From Clostridium jeddahitimonense (GTDB taxonomy: Bacteria; Bacillota; Clostridia; Clostridiales; Clostridiaceae): DNA of 64,000 bases. Position 1 is the first letter of the stretch. The number at the start of each line of letters is the position of its first letter. Location of the stretch: NCBI GenBank assembly GCA_000753455.2, contig LM994670.1, positions 2,326,855 through 2,390,854 on the forward strand. Direction: 5' to 3'. The notes under the pieces are model-generated. The model did no database searches. It saw only the letters and a list, made by a program, of their open reading frames with translations, and was not told the DNA's origin. Made by a program: the position numbers and the translations under genes. This document shows positions 28,489 through 37,110 of this stretch, piece after piece.

Positions 28489-29970
28489 CTATACTCTTAA
28501 GGTTTGTCCCGGATAAATTAAATTTGCATTTTTTAAATCATTTAAATTAACTATATTTTCTACAGTAGTGTTATATCTTGATGCAATTCCACTTACTGTA
28601 TCTCCAACTTTCACTACTACTACGCCTATAAATATCTTAGAATTTCCTTTACTTATTATTAACTTTTGACCAGGATAAATTAAATTTGGATTACTTATAT
28701 CATTTAAACCAACCAGCGTACTTACTGTCGTTCCAAACTTCTCTGCAATTTCACTCAATGTATCTCCAGCCTTAACTGTATAACTTGTATTTTCACTAGA
28801 TTGCTGCTTAGCTATACCTGAAGATTCTATTTTTAATACCTCTCCTGGATAAATTAGATTTGGATTGCTTATACCATTTATCCTTACTAAATATTGAACT
28901 GTTGTTCCAAACTTGCTTGCTATTTCACTTAAAGTATCTCCAGACTGTACAATATAAGTTGATAAATGTTGATTAGATGCTGATCCACTTCTAACCGAAG
29001 TACTTGTTGGTATTTTTAAAACTTCTCCTGGATAAATTAAATTTGGATTTGTAATGTTATTTAACTGAACTAATTTGCTTACTGTTGTACCAAATCTTAA
29101 TGCAATAGTACTTAACGTATCTCCAGAAACTACTACATAAGTTTTACTAAATGAAGTACTTCTATTGGATATTGTTTTATTTGTATATATTTTTAATGTT
29201 TCCCCTACATAAATCAAATTAGGATTAGCTATATTATTTATTGAAACTAAACTAGCTACTGTTGTCCCAAATCTTGCTGCAATACTACTTAAAGTATCAC
29301 CAGCTTGAACTATATAATATTTAACTCCACTTTGATTAGATTCTTCTTTCCTACTTCCAGAAATTTCAGTATCATCACTCAATAAAATACCATCATTAAA
29401 TAAATCCAGATCAACATTTGTATTTATTCCAGATATATTTCCACTATCAGAATATTGCCATCCAGCATAACTACTACCCCATATAGAATTAATTTCTGGT
29501 TCACTACTTCCATATTCAGCTATCCATAATGGATAATTTTCAAGCCCAAATCCAGTAGTAATATTATTATTCGCAAAACTTGCATAGGTGTATATAGCCA
29601 CACCTAATCCTGTACTCTTTTCAACTTCTTTTAAAAATTCTACTGCAATGCCCGATAATTCACTTGATCCATATCCACTAGCCTCTTCTAAATCCAAAAC
29701 TAATCTACATTCAGAAGATAAACCACTTATTGCATCAGCAAAATATTGTGCTTGTTCTAATACAGGTATTGAAGGATTAAAAAAGTGATAGAAACCCACT
29801 AATAGTCCATTCTCTCTAGCTCCATCATAAAATTCTTGGAGATAAGGATCTGTATAATAATTTCCCTCAGTTGCTTTTATATATACTATTTGTATCCCAC
29901 TATTTTTCACTTCCGAAAATGTTATACTTCCTTGCCAATTACTGATATCTATACCTCTATAATTTGCCAA
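28489..29970 (-). CDS. GH25 lysozyme with five LysM domains
   Basis: The start is most likely TTG at 29970, because AAAGGAGG lies 8 bases upstream; the ATG at 30000 has no ribosome site. The protein then opens [13 protein letters not shown], just like the paralogue at 39200. The GH25 domain (about 1-200) has the acidic residues in [31 protein letters not shown] and VDLDLF. Five LysM repeats follow, each with GDTLSxIAxxFGTTV and [13 protein letters not shown]. No signal peptide is visible, so it may be released by lysis or packaged into the spore. It would cut the glycan backbone of peptidoglycan. Confidence 0.9.
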   Translation of the reverse strand: MANYRGIDISNWQGSITFSEVKNSGIQIVYIKATEGNYYTDPYLQEFYDGARENGLLVGFYHFFNPSIPVLEQAQYFADAISGLSSECRLVLDLEEASGYGSSELSGIAVEFLKEVEKSTGLGVAIYTYASFANNNITTGFGLENYPLWIAEYGSSEPEINSIWGSSYAGWQYSDSGNISGINTNVDLDLFNDGILLSDDTEISGSRKEESNQSGVKYYIVQAGDTLSSIAARFGTTVASLVSINNIANPNLIYVGETLKIYTNKTISNRSTSFSKTYVVVSGDTLSTIALRFGTTVSKLVQLNNITNPNLIYPGEVLKIPTSTSVRSGSASNQHLSTYIVQSGDTLSEIASKFGTTVQYLVRINGISNPNLIYPGEVLKIESSGIAKQQSSENTSYTVKAGDTLSEIAEKFGTTVSTLVGLNDISNPNLIYPGQKLIISKGNSKIFIGVVVVKVGDTVSGIASRYNTTVENIVNLNDLKNANLIYPGQTLRV

Positions 29971-30086
29971 TTCCCTTTTCCTCCTTTGTATATTAATCAT
30001 TAGCTATAGTTATCTACTATATATTATGCGACTCACTCATAAACTGTACATATTGCATAAGTTGCTTTATGTAGTATTGTTTAAAT

Positions 30087-30124
30087 AAAAAGATGATTTA
30101 TGTTATAACATAAATCATCTTTTT
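30087..30124. terminator. Perfect 38-base palindrome, probable terminator
   Basis: The 19-base arm AAAAGATGATTTATGTTA (plus one base) is followed immediately by its exact complement, with T residues at the end on both strands. It lies 51 bases past the stop of the acetyltransferase gene on the minus strand. Confidence 0.75.
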
Positions 30125-30175
30125 ATCATTAAAATCCAATAATCTTTTGGTTTACCACCTAAAACAAATAATGTT

Positions 30176-30976
30176 TTATTTTTTTATTAACATACACCAT
30201 TTATCTATATCTTCAAACCCTAATCTATAATATATCTTTCCTGCTTCTTCATTATCAAAGAATAAGCAGGCTGATTTTCCTTCATCTATTAATCTCTTTG
30301 TTAAAGCCGATACTATTTTACTTGCTAATCCTTTATTTCTATGCTCTGGGATGGTAAAAACCCCTCCTATCATAGCGTTAACGCTAGTTGTGGCAGTTGT
30401 ATTTCCATGAGCAATAATTTCATTATTTTCTTTAATAAAAATATGTATTCCTTCTTTAGATACTATTCTATTATTAATTTGATTGTAACGTTCATTTATA
30501 TCGTTAGAATACATACCTTCAAATTCTTTTATATTTCCATATGCCTTAGCAATATCCATAGAATCATATGATGTTGCTATTTCTATATTTTCTTCACTCA
30601 CTTTTTCTAATTTACTTTCATCTCTAAGTTCACAGAAAAACATTTCTCTTTTATTATAACTCTTATCTATTGATTCATATATTTTATTTACAACTGATAA
30701 CTTTCCACTAATTACTTTAGCCTCTTTTTCTATAAGTAATTCCACAACTTCATTAAAATTCATATCTAAATTTCTGCTATAAACTATAAAATTAGTATGA
30801 TACCTTAATACTATACCTGTGATAATTTCTTCTTTGTATTGTATCCAAACATCTTGAAAATCCTTATCAAATCCAAAATTCTCAATATCACCTATTATAA
30901 ATAAGTTTATATTAGGTTCTTCTAAACAATAATCTAATACTTCTCTTCTATTTTTTTCATTCGCTAATCTTAACAT
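30176..30976 (-). CDS. GNAT-family N-acetyltransferase
   Basis: 266 residues. The C-terminal half is a GNAT domain. IGGVFTIPEHRNKGLASKIV around residues 208-227 is the acetyl-CoA motif (V-x-T-x-P-x-x-R-x-x-G-x-A). CLFFDNEEAGKIYYRLGFED near 242 is the final conserved strand and helix. The N-terminal 130 residues form a second, degenerate GNAT-like half (YCLEEPNINLFIIGDIENFG), as in other two-domain members. The substrate is unknown. Confidence 0.85.
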   Translation of the reverse strand: MLRLANEKNRREVLDYCLEEPNINLFIIGDIENFGFDKDFQDVWIQYKEEIITGIVLRYHTNFIVYSRNLDMNFNEVVELLIEKEAKVISGKLSVVNKIYESIDKSYNKREMFFCELRDESKLEKVSEENIEIATSYDSMDIAKAYGNIKEFEGMYSNDINERYNQINNRIVSKEGIHIFIKENNEIIAHGNTTATTSVNAMIGGVFTIPEHRNKGLASKIVSALTKRLIDEGKSACLFFDNEEAGKIYYRLGFEDIDKWCMLIKK

Positions 30977-31315
30977 TTTAAACTCCTATTTTTTAAATCA
31001 AAGTTATGGACATTTATTTGAAAGATACAAACAAACTTTATTTCCATTTACTTGTAGTTCTAATATATCATATGTAATAATTTCGTCAACACCCTAAGTA
31101 GATCTTTTATACCACTTTCTTGATAATTTCTATTCAGTATTTTTTCTTAATCTCCCTTTTTTTCAGTTCTTTTATCTGCATAAGATATTAATAATAATTT
31201 AGTCAAAATAGATACATAATTATTAACTAAATAGCGACTTATTGAATAATCTAATATATAGGGACTATGCCTTAATATTTTTAATTATATATCTAAAAAA
31301 GTAGGTGTTTTACAA
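30977..31315. other. Divergent intergenic region with no clear feature
   Basis: 339 AT-rich bases between the acetyltransferase gene (minus) and the kinase-like gene (plus). It must hold both promoters, but no convincing -35/-10 pair, hairpin or open frame was found. Confidence 0.5.
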
Positions 31316-31783
31316 ATGATTAATATACTCCCAGAAATTATTTCAAATATAAGAATGGGAAATTACAGATACATTGGTTCAGGCTCTGCACGAAACGTTT
31401 TTGATTTAGAAAATGGTTATGTAGTAAAAATAGCAAAAAATCAAGCAGGGATTGCACAAAACAGAACTGAGTATCAAATTTCATCTTATGATAATTCTGA
31501 TTTATTTGCGAGAGTTATACAAGTTTCAGATGATTTTATTTTTCTAATAATGGAGAAGGCCAAAAAAACAAATAATTTTTCATATATTTGTAGATATTTT
31601 AATATTAGAAATAATAGAGAGCTTGCTAATTTATCAAAATTACAAAATATTCAAAAAAAATATAATCTATTATGGAGTGATTTATTTAGAAGCAGTAGTT
31701 GGGGCATACTTGATGGAAAACCTGTAATTATTGATTATGGCTATACTAAGGCAGTATCAGAAAGATATTATTTTGCCTTTTAA
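31316..31783 (+). CDS. Minimal protein-kinase-like protein, 155 residues
   Basis: A compact protein with kinase-fold landmarks in order. IGSGSARNVFDL (20-31) resembles a glycine-rich loop, YVVKIAK gives the lysine (K38), and NRTEYQI gives a possible alpha-C glutamate (E52). FIFLIMEKA looks like the hinge. WSDLFRSSSWGILDGKPVII (120-139) is close to the catalytic loop of aminoglycoside-kinase and RIO families (DLxxxNxG), with D122 present but the Asn replaced. IDYG (139-142) stands for DFG. It is about 100 residues shorter than usual kinases. It could be a tiny kinase or a pseudokinase. It stands alone. Confidence 0.6.
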   Translation: MINILPEIISNIRMGNYRYIGSGSARNVFDLENGYVVKIAKNQAGIAQNRTEYQISSYDNSDLFARVIQVSDDFIFLIMEKAKKTNNFSYICRYFNIRNNRELANLSKLQNIQKKYNLLWSDLFRSSSWGILDGKPVIIDYGYTKAVSERYYFAF

Positions 31784-31865
31784 AATTCAATATACTGTCA
31801 AAACTCACCCCTTATATATGTATAATATTCTTATACTTCTATACTAAATAAAAGCAAAACTTTGA

Positions 31866-31907
31866 AATACCTCCTTATTAAATAAACATTTTTAATAAGG
31901 AGGTATT
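31866..31907. repeat. Perfect 17-bp inverted repeat enclosing a Shine-Dalgarno sequence
   Basis: AATACCTCCTTATTAAA (31866-31882) and its exact complement (31891-31907) flank an 8-base loop. The right arm contains AAGGAGGT, so on the plus strand the hairpin hides a strong ribosome site. An open run of 25 codons follows, but with ACG where a start would be expected (31909-31911). The minus strand continues TTTCAAAGTTTTGC, so it could instead be a weak terminator. The rest of the 378-base gap 31784-32161 shows only the terminator at 32111-32131. Confidence 0.7.
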
Positions 31908-32110
31908 AACGTACATCATAACTATTGATACCACAGCCCCCCCTAGTGATATAGTAACTATAAATACTTCATCTTCAGCAAATTAAAAACATCCATGAAC
32001 TTTGTATAATTGTAGCTGTGTTAAGTGTGCTTAGTAGATTCTTAGCACTTATTATTTACTATGATATACAAAACAAAAATTAAACTCCTGTCTATTATCT
32101 TAATATGAAA

Positions 32111-32131
32111 GGCAGAGATTAAATCTCTGCC
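32111..32131 (-). terminator. Terminator after the Ena-like gene
   Basis: GGCAGAGAT (32111-32119) pairs perfectly with ATCTCTGCC around a three-base loop, and the minus strand continues TTTCATATT. It lies about 30 bases past the stop of the minus-strand gene. Confidence 0.7.
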
Positions 32132-32161
32132 CAGAATAATATTAGATTCTATACAGATTTA

Positions 32162-32575
32162 TTAACCTTCAAATGACCTTACTTGTAAATCAAAGCAAAG
32201 TTTTACTCTTGCTAAAGCACCTTGTCCAATTGATTGAACTCTTACTGAAGCTAGATTAGCTGCAGTAATTGCAGCCTCTTGGTTTGGTCCTACAACTATA
32301 TTTGTACTGTTTACTGTAAAGTTAATAGAAGTATTTGATGATAAATTTTTTACTTTTACTGTCCCACGTGTAATATTACTATCAATTGATTGATAAACTA
32401 TTACAACATTATTTCTAGCTATTGTTTGCAAACTAAATTGTTCCTTAACAAAATCATCACAACAAATACTTTTTATATCACATATTTTATCTCTATTATC
32501 ATGATCATCTTCATTATTACAATAATCTGAATCCTGATAATATCCATAACCATTTCTTCTCATATTTTCTCCCAT
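32162..32575 (-). CDS. Probable endospore-appendage subunit (Ena/DUF3992-like)
   Basis: 137 residues. The ATG at 32575 has GGGAGGTG 8 bases upstream. The first 30 residues are polar and rich in Tyr, Asn and Asp. Next comes a cysteine pair (ICDIKSICCDDFVKEQ, C32, C38, C39), then a run of predicted beta strands: RGTVKVKNLSSNTSINFTVN, IVVGPNQEAAITAANLASVR and LARVKLCFDLQVRSF with C127. S-type Ena subunits of Bacillus spores have the same plan: an N-terminal CC connector, a single jelly roll, and a Cys in the last strand, crosslinking neighbours by disulfides. The match rests on layout and remembered family features. Confidence 0.55.
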   Translation of the reverse strand: MGENMRRNGYGYYQDSDYCNNEDDHDNRDKICDIKSICCDDFVKEQFSLQTIARNNVVIVYQSIDSNITRGTVKVKNLSSNTSINFTVNSTNIVVGPNQEAAITAANLASVRVQSIGQGALARVKLCFDLQVRSFEG

Positions 32576-32716
32576 ATTAAAACACCTCCCTGTATATTTT
32601 GAACATTCTCTTTGTCCTAATATATAATATTACATAACTATCATTTTGGTTCATAAAAATCAGATTATTTTGTAATTTAATTTTTGTTAATAAATCATTA
32701 TTCTTGATAATAAAAA

Positions 32717-32756
32717 AATACCGTCATATCAATATTAAAATTGATATGACGGTATT
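32717..32756 (-). terminator. Intrinsic terminator after yebC
   Basis: AATACCGTCATATCAAT (32717-32733) pairs perfectly with 32740-32756 around a six-base loop. The minus strand ends the stem in a run of T. It lies 86 bases past the yebC stop. Confidence 0.8.
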
Positions 32757-32841
32757 TATACATAATAAAATCTTACTTAAAAATACGAATATAATAATCA
32801 ATTAAATTACTTATCTATATTACCTAAAGACTTATTTTATA

Positions 32842-33579
32842 TTATTCATCCCATCCTTCTGGGAACTCTGCATTATGGTAAACCTCTTGAACATCATCTG
32901 AATCATCAAGTAAGTTTAATATCTTTTGCATCTTCTTAGCAGCCTCTTCATCAATAGCAGTGTATGTGTCCGGAATCATTTTAACAGCCGCTTCTAAGAA
33001 TTCTAATCCATCTGCTTCTAAAGCTTCTCTAACAGTACCAAAATCATCTGGAGATGTTGTTATTACAAATACTTCATCTTCTGCTTCAAAATCTTCTGCA
33101 CCAGCATCTAGAGCCATCATCATTATTTCTTCTTCGTCTAAATCTGCTCTTTCGATTACTATTTCACCTTTTTCTTGGAACATAAAGTTTACGCATCCTG
33201 TTGTACCCATAGTACCGCCACCTTTTGAGAATGCAGCTCTTACGTCACCTGCTGATCTATTTCTGTTATCTGTTAATGTTTCAATTATAACAGCTACTCC
33301 TGATGGTCCGTATCCTTCATAAACTATTCTTTCATAATCAACTGAAGCTAATTCTCCTGAAGCTTTCTTTATTGATCTATTTATTGTATCATTAGGCATA
33401 TTTGCAGCCTTTGCTTTTGCTATTGCATCTCTTAATTTAGGGTTGTTCTCAGGAACTGGACCTCCATTTTTTACTGCAAGCACTATTTCTTTACCTACCT
33501 TAGTAAATATCTTTCCTCTTTGCGCATCAGCTTTACCTTTTTTATTTTGTATATTATGCCACTTTGAATGTCCTGACAT
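32842..33579 (-). CDS. yebC: YebC/PmpR-family protein (TACO1 family)
   Basis: 245 residues, normal length. It opens [20 protein letters not shown] and continues [20 protein letters not shown], the family hallmark. [20 protein letters not shown] is near 90 and [17 protein letters not shown] near 120. Family members have been described as transcription regulators and, more recently, as translation factors helping ribosomes through difficult stretches. It is a single gene with its own terminator. Confidence 0.95.
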   Translation of the reverse strand: MSGHSKWHNIQNKKGKADAQRGKIFTKVGKEIVLAVKNGGPVPENNPKLRDAIAKAKAANMPNDTINRSIKKASGELASVDYERIVYEGYGPSGVAVIIETLTDNRNRSAGDVRAAFSKGGGTMGTTGCVNFMFQEKGEIVIERADLDEEEIMMMALDAGAEDFEAEDEVFVITTSPDDFGTVREALEADGLEFLEAAVKMIPDTYTAIDEEAAKKMQKILNLLDDSDDVQEVYHNAEFPEGWDE

Positions 33580-33666
33580 CTTTCTTCCTCCTAAATTAAA
33601 ATAATTTGTTCTTTACTTAAATATCCATAAACAGTATATCATAGTGAATTTTTTTTTTCAATTCAC

Positions 33667-34716
33667 TTAATATTCACCATAATATTCTTCTAATGTAAGC
33701 CCACTATTATATAATTCTGTAGCTAAATCTACTCCAACATATCTTATATGCCATGGTTCATAGTAATATCCAGTAATATCTTCTTTCCCATCTAAATATC
33801 TAACTATAAATCCATATTTATGAGCATTAGCTTTAACCCATTGCCCTTCAGTACTATATCCAAACTCAGTAGTTAATGATGATCCATAATAAGATGAATT
33901 AACATCCATAGCTAAACCTAGTTGGTGTTCACTGGCTCCAGGTGGTGCTGAGTATCCTGAATAAGGATTATAAATACTAGCTTGATAATCATAAGACCTA
34001 TATCCTGATACAGCATAAAGATACACTCCATCATTCTCTGCCCCTAAAAACAAATCTTCTAGTGCTGTTGCTGCTTCCGGTACCATCATAATTCTACTTG
34101 AACTTACTATGGATCTCACATTTGGAACTACTAAATTCCCTGGCTCATAATCACTAGATAAATTTCTTGATTTATTCACACAAACTGTTAAACTTGTAGG
34201 CTCAAATATCCCTTCAGCTATAACTTTATCTGAAGCTTCATCTATAACTTCTTCATTAATTAACTCTCTTTTTACTTCAACTCCATTTTCATAAGTAACT
34301 TTATAAGTACTATTTTTCTTCCCTACTTCACCTTCACTTAATATTCTATTTTCTCCTAAAGGTATTTTATAGTCCTTTACCTTCTTTTCTTCAAAGTTAA
34401 TATTCTCTTCTACAACTTCATCTTTAAAAGTTACCCTTGTAATTACTATGTTATCTTTGTCATTTATACTTTCTGAACTACTCTTAGATAACTTATCATT
34501 TTCACCATATGTTATACCTAACTCATTTAATACTTCACCTATGGTATCCTTATTGGTCTTATGTATTATTTCTTTTCCATCTACTACTACAGTTACTTTT
34601 TTAATCGATAAGCTCCTTATTGCTAATACAGCAATTATCATTACTGTACATACTGTAATTATGTATATATATTTCTTTTTTAACTTCTTTTTCAAGTCTA
34701 CACTTCCACTATTCAT
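33667..34716 (-). CDS. Membrane-anchored G5-domain D,D-carboxypeptidase (VanY type)
   Basis: 349 residues. A short basic start and a membrane segment (YIYIITVCTVMIIAVLAIRS) are followed by a DUF348-type repeat (VTVVVDGKEIIHKTNKDTIG) and a G5-like region with EEVIDEASDKVIAEG. The C-terminal VanY domain has the zinc-site pieces SGYRSYDYQ, ASEHQLGLAMDVN (His and Asp) and YEPWHIRYVG (Glu and His). It should trim the terminal D-Ala from peptidoglycan stem peptides at the cell surface. Confidence 0.88.
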   Translation of the reverse strand: MNSGSVDLKKKLKKKYIYIITVCTVMIIAVLAIRSLSIKKVTVVVDGKEIIHKTNKDTIGEVLNELGITYGENDKLSKSSSESINDKDNIVITRVTFKDEVVEENINFEEKKVKDYKIPLGENRILSEGEVGKKNSTYKVTYENGVEVKRELINEEVIDEASDKVIAEGIFEPTSLTVCVNKSRNLSSDYEPGNLVVPNVRSIVSSSRIMMVPEAATALEDLFLGAENDGVYLYAVSGYRSYDYQASIYNPYSGYSAPPGASEHQLGLAMDVNSSYYGSSLTTEFGYSTEGQWVKANAHKYGFIVRYLDGKEDITGYYYEPWHIRYVGVDLATELYNSGLTLEEYYGEY

Positions 34717-34916
34717 ATTCTCTTATAGTTCCCCCTTAATAAATAATTATAAAATTAAAGTCATTCTACACTTAATATTAACTTGTCTATAATTTTTTAT
34801 CATAAAACTAATTGTCAATTTTTAAGCCATGTACTATTATATAGGAACATTTTCAAATAATAGTTACAAATGTGTTACATAATTATTAATCGCCAACCAA
34901 AAGTTAACTCATATAA

Positions 34917-35564
34917 CTAAATCATCTTGTACAGTCTATTATCTTCTTTAAAATAAATATCTATACCACTTTTATTAATCACTATTTTACCATTAGTAGC
35001 TTCAATAGATGATTTTTCTATTTCATTTGCAGTATCTAACTCAGCTAATATATGAACAACTACTTTATCAGTATATTCTGTATCTTCAATATGCCAATTA
35101 TTTTGTCCGCACATATATTGTATTTTACCAATCATATCATAATCCATTTCTAAAGATATGTTAACACCTTCAACTTTTTCAACGACACCACCTGCTTTTA
35201 ATGATATAGATGCTCCTTTTGTATAAGCTCTAGTTAAGCCTCCAGCCCCAAGCATTATACCACCAAAATATCTAGTAACAACTATTGCACAATCTGTAAC
35301 ATTACTTTTTTTCATAACTTCTAAAATCGGAATTCCTGCTGTCCCCTGTGGCTCTCCGTCATCACTATACCTTTGAATTCCCATGTTTTTCCCCACTACA
35401 TATGCCCAACAGTTATGAGTAGCTTGTTTATGTTTATTTTTAATCTCCGTAACAAAAGCCTTTGCTTCTTCTTCACTTTCACATCTTTTAGCATATCCTA
35501 TAAATTGAGATTTCTTTTCTATAAACTCATCTTCCCCATATTGTCTTATCGTTATATACGCCAT
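34917..35564 (-). CDS. yigZ: YigZ/IMPACT-family protein
   Basis: 215 residues. The N-terminal UPF0029 domain has KKSQFIGYAKRCESEEEA, THNCWAYVVG and RYSDDGEPQGTAGIPILEVM, then VTRYFGGIMLGAGGLTRAYT around residues 100-119. A C-terminal DUF1949 ferredoxin-like domain follows. The eukaryotic relative IMPACT modulates translation control; the bacterial role is not settled. The start overlaps the end of the MocR gene by 13 bases, so they are probably cotranscribed. Confidence 0.93.
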   Translation of the reverse strand: MAYITIRQYGEDEFIEKKSQFIGYAKRCESEEEAKAFVTEIKNKHKQATHNCWAYVVGKNMGIQRYSDDGEPQGTAGIPILEVMKKSNVTDCAIVVTRYFGGIMLGAGGLTRAYTKGASISLKAGGVVEKVEGVNISLEMDYDMIGKIQYMCGQNNWHIEDTEYTDKVVVHILAELDTANEIEKSSIEATNGKIVINKSGIDIYFKEDNRLYKMI

Positions 35565-36964
35565 TTATTAATTACCTCCTTAATAACATAGATTCCTTCT
35601 TTAATCTTATTTTCATTTGTTTGAGAAAAACATAACCTAAAAGAATCTACTCCCCCATCTATGTCTTTATAAAAAACTATTCCTGGGGTAATAAAAATTT
35701 TCTTATCTTTTAATCTATAAAACAATTCTTTAGAGCTTATATTTTTGTCTTTTAATTTAAGATAAAAATATAACCCACCTCTTGGCTCCTTCATTTCTAT
35801 ATAATCTGAAAGTTGATCTTTAATTAAATTTCTCATCATATTATATCGTTTTTTATATTCCTTTTTCAATATCTCAATATGACCTTTAAAGTACCCTTCT
35901 CTTATATACAATTCTAAGGCTCTTTGCATAAGTGTGGATGTAGCTATATCTGTATTTATTTTTGAGCTTTGCATAACTTCTTTAAACCCATCTGGATAAA
36001 TCATATATCCCAATCTAATTCCCGGTAAAAATATCTTCGAGAAACTTTTTATGTAAAAAACTCTATTTCCTTTATCTAAAACCTTAAAAGGCTCATGATT
36101 AAGGTTTTCATCATAAATTAGCTCTGAAAGATAATCATCTTCAATTATATAAAAATCATATTTTTCTGCAAGCTCTAAAATTTTTAATTTACATTCCTTA
36201 CTATAACTTGCTCCAGTAGGATTATGAAAATAACTCATTGCATAAAAACACTTTATTTTATTTTTCTTTAAAATATTTTCAAATAATTTTATATCTATAC
36301 CATCATCATTAATTGGAACTTCAAATATATTGGCTCTTCTCCACTTAAATACCGATAATGCTCCACCATATGTAGGCTTTTCAACCATTACATTATCATT
36401 AATATTAACTATAGCTTTAGCTGCTATATCTATCCCCTGTTGTGCTCCTGATAAAATCAATATTTCTTCTTCATCAAACCTCTTATTCCAAAATGCATTA
36501 TTTATAGTTTCTCTTAATTCTCCATATCCTAAGGTTTCTTGTATCAACAAAGCTTCCGCGCCATCTCTATCAAGCACTCTATTCAAAACTTCTTTAAATT
36601 CTTTTATAGGGAAGTATAAATCACTTAAACTTTCCCCAGTAAAATCAATTATATCTCCATGATTTTTATTTATTATATTTTTAATTTCTTTACTATACTC
36701 ATTTTTAAATTTCTGCATAACTTCTCTTCTTTTAGCAAATGTACCTGACCCCATCTTTTGATATGCGTACCCTTCACTTTGAAGCTTTTTATAACAGTTA
36801 ACAATAGTAACATTATTTACATTTAAAAATTCAGCTAGCTTTCTTATTGGTGGCAATTTTTCGCCATCATTTATACACTTAGAATTTATCAAATTTTTTA
36901 TATGGTTTGCTATTTGAATATATTTAGGCTCCTCTTCATTTAATTCAAAAATATATTTTTCCAT
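35552..36964 (-). CDS. MocR-family regulator: GntR winged helix fused to an aminotransferase-like domain
   Basis: 470 residues. The N-terminal GntR domain (about 5-75) has IQIANHIKNLINSKCINDGE, PPIRKLAEFLNVNNVTIVNC and YAYQKMGSGTFA. A fold type I aminotransferase domain follows, with LILSGAQQGIDIAAKAIVN, SYFHNPTGASYS, IIEDDYLSELIYD and the PLP lysine in YIKSFSKIFLPGIRLGYMIY. MocR proteins sense PLP or amino compounds and usually control a neighbouring pathway. Here the adjacent gene is yigZ, so the target is not obvious. Confidence 0.92.
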   Translation of the reverse strand: MEKYIFELNEEEPKYIQIANHIKNLINSKCINDGEKLPPIRKLAEFLNVNNVTIVNCYKKLQSEGYAYQKMGSGTFAKRREVMQKFKNEYSKEIKNIINKNHGDIIDFTGESLSDLYFPIKEFKEVLNRVLDRDGAEALLIQETLGYGELRETINNAFWNKRFDEEEILILSGAQQGIDIAAKAIVNINDNVMVEKPTYGGALSVFKWRRANIFEVPINDDGIDIKLFENILKKNKIKCFYAMSYFHNPTGASYSKECKLKILELAEKYDFYIIEDDYLSELIYDENLNHEPFKVLDKGNRVFYIKSFSKIFLPGIRLGYMIYPDGFKEVMQSSKINTDIATSTLMQRALELYIREGYFKGHIEILKKEYKKRYNMMRNLIKDQLSDYIEMKEPRGGLYFYLKLKDKNISSKELFYRLKDKKIFITPGIVFYKDIDGGVDSFRLCFSQTNENKIKEGIYVIKEVINKWRI

Positions 36965-37060
36965 AACTACTCCTTAATATCACAAAAGATAATAATTGTA
37001 TCAATACGTTTCCTCATAAATTATATACCATACTCAATACCTATATAAAGTATAAAAAAA

Positions 37061-37100
37061 TATAGCTTTTAGATAGTGTATACCCTATCTAAAAGCTATA
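37061..37100 (-). terminator. Intrinsic terminator after hflX
   Basis: TATAGCTTTTAGATAG (37061-37076) pairs perfectly with 37085-37100 around an eight-base loop, and the minus strand continues with seven T. It lies 10 bases past the hflX stop. Confidence 0.88.
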
Positions 37101-37110
37101 AATAAAATTC

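Noticed and set aside
28489..29330. Tandem repeat region that could be taken for a CRISPR-like or unstable repeat
   Set aside because: The periodicity is about 170 bases and comes from five LysM domains in one open frame; there are no short identical repeats with spacers.
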